DNA of 59,587 nucleotides from a virus. The position numbers were made by a program, and so were the translations under genes. The DNA is taken from positions 1-59,587 of the IMG/VR virus record IMGVR_UViG_3300029309_000030; one strand, written 5' to 3'. Numbering within the stretch: the stretch's first letter is position 1; each line of letters begins with the position of its first letter. The notes beneath the pieces were generated by a model, which was not told where the DNA came from, searched no databases, and worked only from the letters and a program-made list of their open reading frames with translations. Below are positions 28,947 to 38,202 of the stretch, piece by piece.

Positions 28947-29294
28947 TCAAACTGTACGGTTTGACAATCTTCGGTGCGTCGGTCCTGCTCTTGTGGTTCT
29001 AATCATGCCCGGCAACACATCGTTCTGCGCTGTGTGAACATTTTGAGCAGAGCCTGACTTAAGAACAGGTACTCCGCCGACATAGATGTCATTGATACCA
29101 GTGACTTGCACTGTATCAGACTTTGAGATTGTAGTCTCGATATCCTTGTTTAAGTAATCTGCGTACTTGATAACTTCTGTAATGTGACTTCTTGCCGAGA
29201 TACCGTCTTGTTGCTCTAGTGCTTTGTAAAATGCGTCAACATGACTTCTCATTTTTCTAGCCATTGGGTCCAATTTCTTAAGGTCCATGCTCAT
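28947..29294 (-). CDS. Small unknown protein downstream of portal
   Basis: The product has 115 residues. ATG 29294 is chosen because GGTG lies 8 nt upstream; TTG 29300 is too close to that site. The first 60 residues are helical (MARKMRSHVDAFYKALEQQDG; SHITEVIKYADYLNKDIE). The C-terminal part is basic and extended (GMIRTTRAGPTHRRLSNRT). The gene is part of a tight set of three between portal and the giant protein. Function unknown. Confidence 0.6.
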   Translation of the reverse strand: MSMDLKKLDPMARKMRSHVDAFYKALEQQDGISARSHITEVIKYADYLNKDIETTISKSDTVQVTGINDIYVGGVPVLKSGSAQNVHTAQNDVLPGMIRTTRAGPTHRRLSNRTV

Positions 29295-29323
29295 CTCCAA
29301 TACACCACTTGACTTTAAACTTC

Positions 29324-31072
29324 CTAAGCCCCTCTTGGGTTTCTAGCATCTAATATATTTTGACTAGCCTGTTGAACCCCAGTGGGTTGGGGGCCTCTTT
29401 GTTGAACGCTTGACATCGGGGCACCAGCGCCCATACTGGTTCTATTTTGAGGACTTGCTGGGCCTCTATTTCTAAGTCCCATACCTTCTCCACCGGGCTG
29501 AGACATACCCATTTGCGCTTGTCTAGCCATTTGAGCAGCGCCTTGAGGACTAATATTACGGCTTGGAAGCGCACCCGGAGTACCCATGCCGCCACCCATT
29601 TGCATGCCGCCCATAGGCATACCCTGTGGAGGTGGCTGTTGAGCAGGGTCAACTGGGTCAGGTTGCTTATAGATAAAGCGAATATCACGATTTGCATCTT
29701 CGGATAGTGTAGGCTTGTAACCCATCATCATCATTCTTTGTGCAATATTGACTTCCATCTCATCACGGCGTAGTCGAGTAACTTCATCTTCTTCTTCGTT
29801 TGGATACAATGTTAGTTTCCAATCTGTGACATCCAGTTCTTCCATTAGTCTTGGGAACAAGTGGTCGGTGTATACTTTGTGACCAAACTCTACTGCTCTA
29901 TTAGTGACTAATATCTGCATACCTTCGTTGTTTAGTCCACCGGATTTACCAGTGTCCATCATAAATACATTAGATACGCCATAGAAAGCAGCGATTCTTT
30001 GTCGCATCTCGTCTCTTGCAGGTATATATTGCATCTCTTCAAGACTGTCCATTAGTTTGACCCAGTTAATACCGCCTCTACCACTACCAGATTCAATACC
30101 AATCTTAGGTATATAATGCGGGTCACGCTCTAACTTTTCGTCGGTAGCCTTGAAAAACGACTTCATAGACTCAAGATTATCAGTGGTAACGCTCAATATA
30201 CCTCTTGGTATTCTACGCTTTGAATAAGCAGTGTACATGTAATTATCCATCGCTGTCAAAGTCATGGCTTGTCGCCAAAGAGTAGACACTGGGCTTCTAC
30301 CGTATAGTTTGGAAGGTTGATATTTACTAACATGTATTACCTCGCCTTGCAAATAATATTGGGTTTTACCGCTTCCAGCAGTATTGACATGGTGTACATC
30401 AAGCATTTCTGTGCCACATGTAGGACAACTCTTGTTGTCTTCTGAGTACGACTTAACTTCATTACGATGAATAGGGCAAACTCTGAATCGACCTCCTCTT
30501 ACACCACGCTTGTCAGCAATAATACGCATAAAGATAGGGTCACCTCTAACAATTTCTTTGATTCTGTAAAACGCTAACTCGTTTGTTTCTGGGTCCATAT
30601 AATATTCTTTGATAAGAATCAAGAATGCATCGTCTGTAATATTCAAATCGTATTCTACTTCCCTAAGTACATCCATAAAGGTCTGCTCCATAGAGTTTCT
30701 TTGCTCGATTAACCAACGAGGATATACTAATTGGTCAGGGTTAGGTTCTGCTAAGTTTGTATCGCCGCATTCTCTGCATTCGTCGACATCGTGCTGGAAC
30801 TCAGCATCACAAGAAGTACATTTCTTTTGGAATTTCTTTTCCCAGTAGTAACCACGACGAAATATTTCTTGTTGAAGTGTAGAAAGAACGGTTCTAAGAA
30901 TAAGGTTTTCATTAGCAACTGCGTACAATGCAGGTATAGTGATACCCTGTACTAACACAGGCTCTTGTATACCTGTAGTCCAAAGCGGCATCTGTGGCTC
31001 TGGTGTCCTTCTTCTTCGGAACGGATTGCCGATTGATTCTATGAGTTTACCTATTCTGCCCTTTTCTGCCAT
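29324..31072 (-). CDS. Portal protein with two zinc-ribbon insertions
   Basis: ATG 31072 is preferred: it follows GGAGG and overlaps the upstream stop as TAATG. The 582-residue protein has portal features: IPALYAVANENLILRTVLSTLQQEIFRRG, DVLREVEYDLNITDDAFLILI, YGRSPVSTLWRQAMTLTAMDNYMYTAY in part, and MRQRIAAFYGVSNVFM with GLNNEGMQ. It forms the dodecameric DNA-entry ring. Unusually it carries two metal-binding knuckle pairs, Cys85/88/99/102 and Cys199-His202-Cys216/219. The C-terminal 110 residues are Met/Gln/Pro/Gly-rich and probably disordered. Confidence 0.85.
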   Translation of the reverse strand: MAEKGRIGKLIESIGNPFRRRRTPEPQMPLWTTGIQEPVLVQGITIPALYAVANENLILRTVLSTLQQEIFRRGYYWEKKFQKKCTSCDAEFQHDVDECRECGDTNLAEPNPDQLVYPRWLIEQRNSMEQTFMDVLREVEYDLNITDDAFLILIKEYYMDPETNELAFYRIKEIVRGDPIFMRIIADKRGVRGGRFRVCPIHRNEVKSYSEDNKSCPTCGTEMLDVHHVNTAGSGKTQYYLQGEVIHVSKYQPSKLYGRSPVSTLWRQAMTLTAMDNYMYTAYSKRRIPRGILSVTTDNLESMKSFFKATDEKLERDPHYIPKIGIESGSGRGGINWVKLMDSLEEMQYIPARDEMRQRIAAFYGVSNVFMMDTGKSGGLNNEGMQILVTNRAVEFGHKVYTDHLFPRLMEELDVTDWKLTLYPNEEEDEVTRLRRDEMEVNIAQRMMMMGYKPTLSEDANRDIRFIYKQPDPVDPAQQPPPQGMPMGGMQMGGGMGTPGALPSRNISPQGAAQMARQAQMGMSQPGGEGMGLRNRGPASPQNRTSMGAGAPMSSVQQRGPQPTGVQQASQNILDARNPRGA

Positions 31073-32379
31073 TAAAATTCCTCCAGCCAATTAACTACTG
31101 TATCACGGTCTACATCCCACTTCATTAGTAACTTGTCGCCCTTGGCAGTACCTTCCGCATTAGTATACTGTAGAAACTTCTTGACTTTACCCTTTGTGTC
31201 TTTGTTATCAGAGTTGACATAAGTTATCATAGCCTTAGCCAAGTCTCCCTTTATTCTCAAGTTAGGATAGATATTTTGTAAAAACTGAGCAACATCTTCT
31301 GATTTCAAAAATGTAACTCGGTGTTGAGATTGCTCGGAGTCTTGGTATACCTTTTGGTCAAGTTGTAAAGTTCCAAATCCTATACCTTTGTACAACTGTT
31401 CACAATGCATCCTACCCGCTTTACCTTTGGTAACCAAACCAACCTTGGGCTCACCACGGTCTGATATGTTTACATAACCGTTAGAATCAAAGAAACCAGC
31501 AGCATAAGACCAAGGGTCTTTGATAACAAGACCGTCTCGGTCTATACACATATATTCGCCTTTACGGTGAGCCTTGACTATGTTTATTTCTTCGCCATAC
31601 ATATTAAGAAGTTTAGACAGTCTGTTAGAATTCAGTCTTGGTACGCCCTTTTCTATGAGATTTTCAGTAATCGCTCTAGCAGACATTGAGCCGTGATTAC
31701 TTACTTCTTCTTTAGCGAGCCTCATCCATTTCTGCTGCTCTTTGGAAAGGTTGTCGATTTGATGTAGCGAACTCTTCCACATCTTACGAGCGTCTTGTTT
31801 AGTTTCCATAGCGTTAACCCAAGCCATTTTTTCTTCTTCGCCCCAAACATCTTCAAACTCGTCTAACTTAGCAAGTGCATCTTCTGCGCTTTCCCATAAA
31901 TTACAAGCACGAAGTAGACTAGATTGTCTGGATTTGCCAAATAATCTAAGCGAGCGTAGGTCTTTGTCGGCTAATCCCATTTTTCTCATAGTATCGTAAT
32001 GAGGTTTACCCCAAGATATCATGGCTAGAGTTGCATCTACTTCTGCACTTTTGAGGGCCCTAACATTGGATATGATATTGTCAATCTCGTCCTTACTGTC
32101 CTTCATGACTCTTCTTGCTTTTCGCAAATCTTTGATGATTTCGTTAGCACTTTTACCAATTCTATCTTCAAACCAACCGTCACCAGTAGGTGCAAAAGGC
32201 GCGTACTGCGGCTCAGGTAACCTTTCTTCTTCAAACATTACAGTCTGAGAAGCAATCGACTTGGCCACTGTTTCGTCTACTCTCGGATGTGCCATGAGAT
32301 TGATTGCTATATCGTTAAGAATACTGTGACCCATGTCTATGGCATGATTAGTGTTTGTTACATTTAGACTCGGCCACAT
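31072..32379 (-). CDS. Packaging-region protein with catalytically altered LAGLIDADG domain
   Basis: ATG 32379 is chosen because GGAG lies about 7 nt upstream. The 435-residue product has a helical N-terminal 220 residues, a winged-helix-like part (SARAITENLIEKGVPRLNSNRLSKLL, about 233-258) and a C-terminal LAGLIDADG-type domain: AAGFFDSNGYVNI at 293-305 and NIYPNLRIKGDLAKAMITYV further on. In active homing endonucleases the acidic residue before the final Gly binds metal; here it is Asn300. The gene lies between TerL and portal, overlapping the portal start. A DNA-recognition role in packaging is inferred; a degenerate homing endonuclease is the alternative. Confidence 0.7.
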   Translation of the reverse strand: MWPSLNVTNTNHAIDMGHSILNDIAINLMAHPRVDETVAKSIASQTVMFEEERLPEPQYAPFAPTGDGWFEDRIGKSANEIIKDLRKARRVMKDSKDEIDNIISNVRALKSAEVDATLAMISWGKPHYDTMRKMGLADKDLRSLRLFGKSRQSSLLRACNLWESAEDALAKLDEFEDVWGEEEKMAWVNAMETKQDARKMWKSSLHQIDNLSKEQQKWMRLAKEEVSNHGSMSARAITENLIEKGVPRLNSNRLSKLLNMYGEEINIVKAHRKGEYMCIDRDGLVIKDPWSYAAGFFDSNGYVNISDRGEPKVGLVTKGKAGRMHCEQLYKGIGFGTLQLDQKVYQDSEQSQHRVTFLKSEDVAQFLQNIYPNLRIKGDLAKAMITYVNSDNKDTKGKVKKFLQYTNAEGTAKGDKLLMKWDVDRDTVVNWLEEF

Positions 32380-32408
32380 AATACTCTCCAACTTTTGGTG
32401 TCATTTAA

Positions 32409-33890
32409 TTATATCGTGAACCAAGATGCACCTGCTACATTTCTTTGTGAAACATCACCAAACCAATCATTGAATCCGTCGAGGTAATCATCAAGCATAA
32501 CCATAGTACCCTTGAATTCTTTAGTAGCCCAGTTAGCCAAAGCCAGACCCATGGCTAAGTCATCATGAGTACCTACTGACTCTAGTCTACCGTTCTTTTG
32601 CATACCGAATCTACTCAATTGCGTTTCAAGAGCACGAGTAAACTCTTTGCTTCTTTCGTCGCCCCAAGGTGTTTTTATCTTACCTTGCTCAAAAGCCATC
32701 AGTAGAGACATAAACATACTCTCTTTCTTTTGACGAGTAGTCATAAATGTCTTGATAGGAATGTCGTCACGCATTTCTTTCAGTTCCGCCTCAAACATTC
32801 TTTGGAAGTTGTTACCTTCAAGTTCGATAAGGTCTGGTCTAAATCGACTGTTGAGCATAATTATCTTTCTTTTTTGTGCGTTGCTACCTAATCCCTTTTC
32901 ATTAACTATATGTATCAATTGCTTTTCGTCACCTTCTGGTAACATCCTCAACACAACCATAGCGGTGTAATCAGCATTTGCATCTGACGCAATAGCCGGG
33001 TCCCAGCCGATAAAGTGCTGACCGAACACACCAGACGGGTCGCCGTTTTCATCAAACTCTTGTTCTGCTTTGTCAATCAAAATCAAATCTTTGTCCCTTG
33101 CTTTTTCTAACAAAGTCATCGGGAACATACTCGACATGTCGTGAATAGGCTCACAAAGATACTCACGAGCGAACTTAATGGCTGGCATCGACTCTTCTCG
33201 TACCTTTAGTGCATCCAGTGGCCATCTACCGGGCCAAAGAGGTTCACCGTTGGGCAATATAGCAGGGTATGTCTCGACCCTAAATGCAGGCTTGTCCTCT
33301 AATTCAGCATACAGGTCGTTGTAACTGAACGGTGTGCCAACCATCATCAGTCTACCTGTGTGGTGCAGAACCGGAAGTAGAACAGTATAGAACCAGTCAG
33401 CGGCTCTTTGTAATTCAGAACTAGTAGTACCCCACAAAATATCGTCACATACTACAACATCAGGGTGGAAACCACGAGTAGCACCACCAACTGACTTAGC
33501 CATGATACGGCTACCATTAGTGAATTCAAAGTAAGACTTAGCCCAAGGCTTACCTGTTGGCTTTAATTCTTTCAAAATATCAGCGCTTTCGATGTTGTTA
33601 CGGATGAATCGCATGTGTTCAAGCGTCTGCTCAAGGCTGTGACTGAATACCATGATGTGAGTATTGGGGTTAAAAGCAGCCAACCAAAGTGCATAAGACA
33701 TAAAAAATACTGATTTACCATGGTCACGGCTTGCTTTGACGCAGTATCTTCTACTTTCACTTAGACCTGCTAACCAATCTCGGTGGTGGTTTGAAAAATC
33801 AAACTCTAAGATTTCAGTAAAGAAATACTTGAATGACTTTTTGGACATCTCTATGTCCATGTCTCGGATGAGGTTGTTGACATCACTCAA
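32409..33890 (-). CDS. terL: Terminase large subunit
   Basis: The 493-residue packaging ATPase-nuclease starts at TTG 33890, with GGAGG 7 nt upstream, overlapping the preceding stop. The ATPase domain has Walker A ASRDHGKS (53-60), Walker B DVVVCDD (144-150) and a coupling motif VGTPFS (184-189). The RNase H-like nuclease domain begins at GWDPA (Asp297), with further acidic residues at LIELEGN and the C-terminal THDDLAMGLALA. It binds the portal and pumps DNA into the prohead. The length is typical of the family. Confidence 0.92.
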   Translation of the reverse strand: MSDVNNLIRDMDIEMSKKSFKYFFTEILEFDFSNHHRDWLAGLSESRRYCVKASRDHGKSVFFMSYALWLAAFNPNTHIMVFSHSLEQTLEHMRFIRNNIESADILKELKPTGKPWAKSYFEFTNGSRIMAKSVGGATRGFHPDVVVCDDILWGTTSSELQRAADWFYTVLLPVLHHTGRLMMVGTPFSYNDLYAELEDKPAFRVETYPAILPNGEPLWPGRWPLDALKVREESMPAIKFAREYLCEPIHDMSSMFPMTLLEKARDKDLILIDKAEQEFDENGDPSGVFGQHFIGWDPAIASDANADYTAMVVLRMLPEGDEKQLIHIVNEKGLGSNAQKRKIIMLNSRFRPDLIELEGNNFQRMFEAELKEMRDDIPIKTFMTTRQKKESMFMSLLMAFEQGKIKTPWGDERSKEFTRALETQLSRFGMQKNGRLESVGTHDDLAMGLALANWATKEFKGTMVMLDDYLDGFNDWFGDVSQRNVAGASWFTI

Positions 33891-34969
33891 GCCTCAACCT
33901 CCGACTCAAAATTCCTCAATTTATTTTCAATGCCGGTTCGCAACATACTAGATGGTGGTTGTTGTCCTCCCTCTTCCTCATCAGATTCCGGTTTCATCTG
34001 GTTGTATGTATCCATAGGGGTGTTAACTCTAGTGTTCGGAGGTATTGGTTCTTCCTTGGCATCGGCAGCACCCATGTCGTCAGAAGGAGGCGGTATATTA
34101 CGCATGGCGGTCATTGCATCCCCACTTCCCACTACACCTATTTTTTTACCGGCTACATTTACAATAGGTCGTTCAGATTGAGAAGGCTTCGTCACATTTA
34201 CATCCCCTTCTTGAGGCATAACAGTTTGTAACTCTTGTTCTATATCCGCCATCAGTTCGGGATTTTGAAGAGCAAACTGATTGGGTAATTCTACTTGCGG
34301 CTGAGGCAAATTAATCATTTCTGGAACATCTATTCTATTTCCTAGTTGTGCACCTGCCATTCCCAACTGCTTAATGTTGCCCAAAATACCTTGACCTTGT
34401 TGCAAAGTTAAGTCTTCTGGTCTTTCTCCAAGCATTCCGCCAGCCATATTGAACACTTCTTGACCCAAAGCAGCGTTTCTAGCAGCCCTTTCGTCAGCAA
34501 GTCTTCTTTGCACATTTGCTTCATACAATTCTTGTTCTTGCTGACCAGCAGTCATAAAGTTACCACCAGTTAACCTGTCGAACATACCTCTTTGTCTTGC
34601 CTCAGCAGGGGATTCTTGTGACCTATAAGCAGCGTATTGATTAGCGAGGTCTGCTGCTCTGTTGGCTCTTATTTTTTCTCTGCGACCTGACAACCCTCTT
34701 CTTAAACCACGAGCGTCTCTAGCACCTTCAAACATACCATATCTTATGTTGTTGATTAACTGGGACAAAGAATTTACTGGTTGAGTAAGAGCCAAACCAG
34801 CACCTGCTGCACCGCCTAAAATACCAGCCAACCTTTCTCCTCTTACAGGTGCACCTTCTTTTGTAGAAGGAGTCGATAATAACACTGGGTTACCAAAAGC
34901 ATCGAAAGCATAATTACTTTTGACTAACACCTTACCGGGAAGAGCAGACTTAACTAATACTCTTCCCAT
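33887..34969 (-). CDS. Ala/Gln-rich protein upstream of terminase
   Basis: The product has 360 residues from ATG 34969 (TGATG overlap). The N-terminus repeats VLVKS (GRVLVKSALPGKVLVKSNYAF). A Gly/Ala hydrophobic patch follows (LAGILGGAAGAGLAL), then a long Arg/Ala/Gln helical region (RREKIRANRAADLANQY) and an acidic Pro/Gln-rich C-terminus. The general design (hydrophobic Gly patch followed by Ala/Arg helices) resembles the 42848-44206 product. It may be an internal or ejected virion protein; no domain is recognised. Confidence 0.6.
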   Translation of the reverse strand: MGRVLVKSALPGKVLVKSNYAFDAFGNPVLLSTPSTKEGAPVRGERLAGILGGAAGAGLALTQPVNSLSQLINNIRYGMFEGARDARGLRRGLSGRREKIRANRAADLANQYAAYRSQESPAEARQRGMFDRLTGGNFMTAGQQEQELYEANVQRRLADERAARNAALGQEVFNMAGGMLGERPEDLTLQQGQGILGNIKQLGMAGAQLGNRIDVPEMINLPQPQVELPNQFALQNPELMADIEQELQTVMPQEGDVNVTKPSQSERPIVNVAGKKIGVVGSGDAMTAMRNIPPPSDDMGAADAKEEPIPPNTRVNTPMDTYNQMKPESDEEEGGQQPPSSMLRTGIENKLRNFESEVEA

Positions 34970-36831
34970 CACTTTAGCCCCCTTAGAAATCCGTCAAAGT
35001 ATCCAATCTTTTTCTTGATTGCATCCATCCCACTGGCTACATCGAAGGAGCGATTCATTATGAAACCATTGTCACCAAATGTTAACTGATTGTCAGGTAT
35101 ACCTTGAGGATAGCCCCTGCTACCCAGTGCTCTTCTTGTCAAATCTGCTGGATTACTTGACTGAACCTGCAATGGGGGTGCTGGTAAATCAATCATCGAA
35201 GGAACTTGCGGAGGCATGGCGGGGGCAGTAGTTTCGGGTCTTGGATAAGATGGCTCTACACGGGCTTCGTCTCCAGTAGGTGCCATCTCGTGTTCACCAA
35301 GCGCTATACGGTCATGGCCATCTGGCCCCCAGTGGTCAGGTGCAGCGTAGTGCGGGAACTCCGGCATAGGAGTAGCAATACTTTGTGTCGCAGCGTCTGT
35401 CGGTATCTCGCCTAAAGAGAATCTTTCGTGCCCAGTAATGTCCATCATACCGGCAATCAGACCTTCAACATCTCGTCTTAGGCCCTCTTTTGGTCCTCGA
35501 TATGCTCTTTCGTAATGATTTACTTTCGATTCTCGCATCTGTCTGGCTATCTGTTCTTTAGCCTCTTCTTGACCCATGCCTTGTGCTATCAATTTACCTG
35601 CGGCGTTACTCATGTGCGCCCCTATCTTTCTAGCAACCAGATTAGCCCTTTTGTGAAAATTAGTTTTTTCGTGACTAGGTGCTCGCTCGATGTGATTTCT
35701 ATGTAGACTATATGTTTCGTCATCGTGATGAGAATCTATATCGTTAAGTAAGCCCCTAGTCAACATTTTTACTGACCCCTTACCCGAATCGCTATTGATA
35801 TTGTGAGTGTCTTGGAACAAAAGTTTCATAGCCCTAGTGCTAGCGATTTCATTTAAGTCTTCATCACTATAATTGTGACTTAGTCCCATACCTTCAAGTT
35901 CCTCTCGTAGCCTTTCACCTGACAATCCACCTGCGGCTATGTTGAAAGAAGCAGGATAATAAAAAGAATCAGGTAACAATTCGGCAATCTGATGAGCATG
36001 TATTTCTGGATGCATCCTTTGGTCACTGATTTGTTGCACTTGCTCGTCACTAAGATATTGATTAGGTAGTATACCTGTTTTCAAGTATTCTTTACCGTCT
36101 CTCGGAGATATAGACTGAACCAATCCACCAGAAAGTGAACCCGGCTTCAAACCGTTGTATTGAACATAGTTCAAACCGTTGACAACATCAGCAGGTGCAC
36201 CTAACTCTTGTAACACCTCACCAATTTCTTGGTTCATGTGAATAAGACCGCTGTCTATCCATCGACCAGTTGCGCCGCCCTCAACATTACCTTGGTTGTA
36301 AGCGTAAGTAATCAAAGGTCTTGGGCCACCGGGTTGTTGAGGTTCACCTCTTCTGGCTTTTCTCATGTGAGTTTCCATATTGTGCTCGTACCAAGGGCCA
36401 ACATGCACTTTACGCCACTGATTACTGTTGAAATCAGGCAAAGTATGTTGGCTGTCATCACCATATTCATCTTGATGCTTCTGATTATATCTGTCGATAG
36501 ACATTTGTAAAACATACTTGGCTTCTTCTGGAGTAAGTTTAAACCGCCTTACTAAGTCATCTCTTACGAAATCAATGGTGTGCTTACCGCCCGGTAACAA
36601 TTCTCCTGTTTCAGGGTGATGATTCCAAGGTGGGTGGTCAGGCTCTTCCGGGTCTTGGCTTATACCGGCATCCGTTGGTGCCCAACCGTGAGGTACTTGT
36701 CCTCCATCACCAACAAAAGTAAGACCAAATGATTTCAATAAAGGCTTGAAGTAAGCCTTGTGGAAATCATCGCTGCCAAAAACCAACAACTTAGGTTTAG
36801 TGTAGTTGACAGGAAAATGTATCTTAAACAT
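34969..36831 (-). CDS. Large His-rich unknown protein of the packaging region
   Basis: The product has 620 residues from ATG 36831 (TGATG overlap). It has a basic N-terminus (KIHFPVNYTKPKLLVFGSDDF), several helical parts (TPEEAKYVLQMSIDRYNQKHQ; REELEGMGLSHNYSDEDLNEIAS) and a Pro-rich tail. His, Asp and Gly content is high, resembling the giant 22291-28155 product in style. No enzyme motif is recognised. The genomic position suggests a virion or packaging-associated protein. Confidence 0.6.
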   Translation of the reverse strand: MFKIHFPVNYTKPKLLVFGSDDFHKAYFKPLLKSFGLTFVGDGGQVPHGWAPTDAGISQDPEEPDHPPWNHHPETGELLPGGKHTIDFVRDDLVRRFKLTPEEAKYVLQMSIDRYNQKHQDEYGDDSQHTLPDFNSNQWRKVHVGPWYEHNMETHMRKARRGEPQQPGGPRPLITYAYNQGNVEGGATGRWIDSGLIHMNQEIGEVLQELGAPADVVNGLNYVQYNGLKPGSLSGGLVQSISPRDGKEYLKTGILPNQYLSDEQVQQISDQRMHPEIHAHQIAELLPDSFYYPASFNIAAGGLSGERLREELEGMGLSHNYSDEDLNEIASTRAMKLLFQDTHNINSDSGKGSVKMLTRGLLNDIDSHHDDETYSLHRNHIERAPSHEKTNFHKRANLVARKIGAHMSNAAGKLIAQGMGQEEAKEQIARQMRESKVNHYERAYRGPKEGLRRDVEGLIAGMMDITGHERFSLGEIPTDAATQSIATPMPEFPHYAAPDHWGPDGHDRIALGEHEMAPTGDEARVEPSYPRPETTAPAMPPQVPSMIDLPAPPLQVQSSNPADLTRRALGSRGYPQGIPDNQLTFGDNGFIMNRSFDVASGMDAIKKKIGYFDGFLRGLK

Positions 36832-38192
36832 CAACCTACTCTCCCACTACCTCTTGCTGCAAACATAGTGGAAGGTGCGCCCCAACTGTCAGGTAAATCA
36901 ATAGTGTCAGTACCACCAGTTGGTTTAGTTGTTTTATTTTGCGCCTCCATATGACCTGCCTCTCTATTATTACCGTGACCGCCTTGCTTGGCGGCCTTTA
37001 GTCTGCGCTCTTGTCTTTCAACTGAATTTTTCAATTGAGAAAGCAATCTTCTAATTTGATTAAATTTCATATAGTCGACTTTCTTTTTGAGGGCTTCGAT
37101 GTCCTTTCTAAGCAAGTTGGTTGATTTAGATAACTTTTGACCTCGAAGTTTAGGTTCGCCCGGCTCTCTAATAGGTCTACCTTTAGGAGAAGATAATTTG
37201 TGAGGTTTTGGATTATATCTACTTTCTGGACCAAGAGCATGACCGGCTTGTGCTTGTGGTACATTTGCTAGTAATTGTCGCTTTTGTTGAGTACCTAACT
37301 GTTGGTCGTAATCTCTAGGAAACAAACGAAGCGGTTGCTTTGTCTTGATACCGAGGTGAGAATAATCTACACTATGAGGGCTCAAATCAAGTCCTCTGTT
37401 TTTCATAGGTGACATCTGACGAGATGTTCTTTTGGCTCTACGAGTATTGGCAGTAGTAATATCAGCGCCACCGGGTTGAATTTCAAACTGCTCTCTTGAA
37501 AACGGTTTTTGCTCTTTACCTTTTATCTTGTCAAGTCTGCTCTTAGTCAAACTAGACCAAGCATTATCCATTGGCTCACCTGTAGTAAAATAATCAGGAT
37601 TGCCGTAAGCAGTAGGTGGAAACTTGTCAGTTTCTCTTGTTTCTATTACATTTTCGTCTGCCAGTCGTCTATAACGATTAATATCTATGTCTGGATTATA
37701 TGTGGCTCTAGGAATTTTTTTCGGCTTAGTGAATTTCTTAGGGTCAGGCTTTTCATCGTCTTCCTCGTCTTCTTTCATTAAAGTAGACCAAGCATCTTCC
37801 ATGGGTTCACCAGTGGCAAGCATACCACCGGGTTGAGGCATTGTACCTGTAGCGTTGCCAATACTGAGATTACCCATGTCAGGCATTCCTGTCATAGCAC
37901 CGAACTGTTGACCTTCGTTAAACTGGTCATCCATCATAAGAGGGTCATCTTCCTCTTCCATCAAACCGGGAAGTTGAGGTATTTCTGGCTTAGGTACAGA
38001 TAATTGTAAATGAGGCAGTTGAGACATTTCGCTTGGCTTATCTTTTTCAGCCATTTTTTTATCTTTAATTTCCTCCATATGTTCGGGGTCACCGACACCA
38101 TACTTGTAGTCATCATCGTCTTTTGAGTAGCCCATATTAGATTCACTTCGAGGACTGTACATCCTAGTATCTGAACCTGTAATCATTGGCAT
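36831..38192 (-). CDS. Disordered linker protein with two internal AW-motif copies
   Basis: The product has 453 residues from ATG 38192; TTG 38201 is possible. It is low in hydrophobics and rich in Lys/Asp/Glu/Pro/Met. Two repeats stand out: LATGEPMEDAWSTLMKED and FTTGEPMDNAWSSLTKS, both variants of the shared A-W-x-x-L helix and each preceded by (A/T)TGEPM. The C-terminus has a basic coiled segment (LLSQLKNSVERQERRLKAAK). This suggests a flexible protein that binds a common partner twice, such as a scaffold or core component. Confidence 0.65.
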   Translation of the reverse strand: MPMITGSDTRMYSPRSESNMGYSKDDDDYKYGVGDPEHMEEIKDKKMAEKDKPSEMSQLPHLQLSVPKPEIPQLPGLMEEEDDPLMMDDQFNEGQQFGAMTGMPDMGNLSIGNATGTMPQPGGMLATGEPMEDAWSTLMKEDEEDDEKPDPKKFTKPKKIPRATYNPDIDINRYRRLADENVIETRETDKFPPTAYGNPDYFTTGEPMDNAWSSLTKSRLDKIKGKEQKPFSREQFEIQPGGADITTANTRRAKRTSRQMSPMKNRGLDLSPHSVDYSHLGIKTKQPLRLFPRDYDQQLGTQQKRQLLANVPQAQAGHALGPESRYNPKPHKLSSPKGRPIREPGEPKLRGQKLSKSTNLLRKDIEALKKKVDYMKFNQIRRLLSQLKNSVERQERRLKAAKQGGHGNNREAGHMEAQNKTTKPTGGTDTIDLPDSWGAPSTMFAARGSGRVG

Positions 38193-38202
38193 TTTTCTCA
38201 AC

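Noticed and set aside
31072-32379. An inserted mobile homing endonuclease gene
   Set aside because: The LAGLIDADG motif lacks the catalytic acid, the frame is fused to other domains, and it is translationally coupled to the portal gene. It looks recruited rather than mobile.
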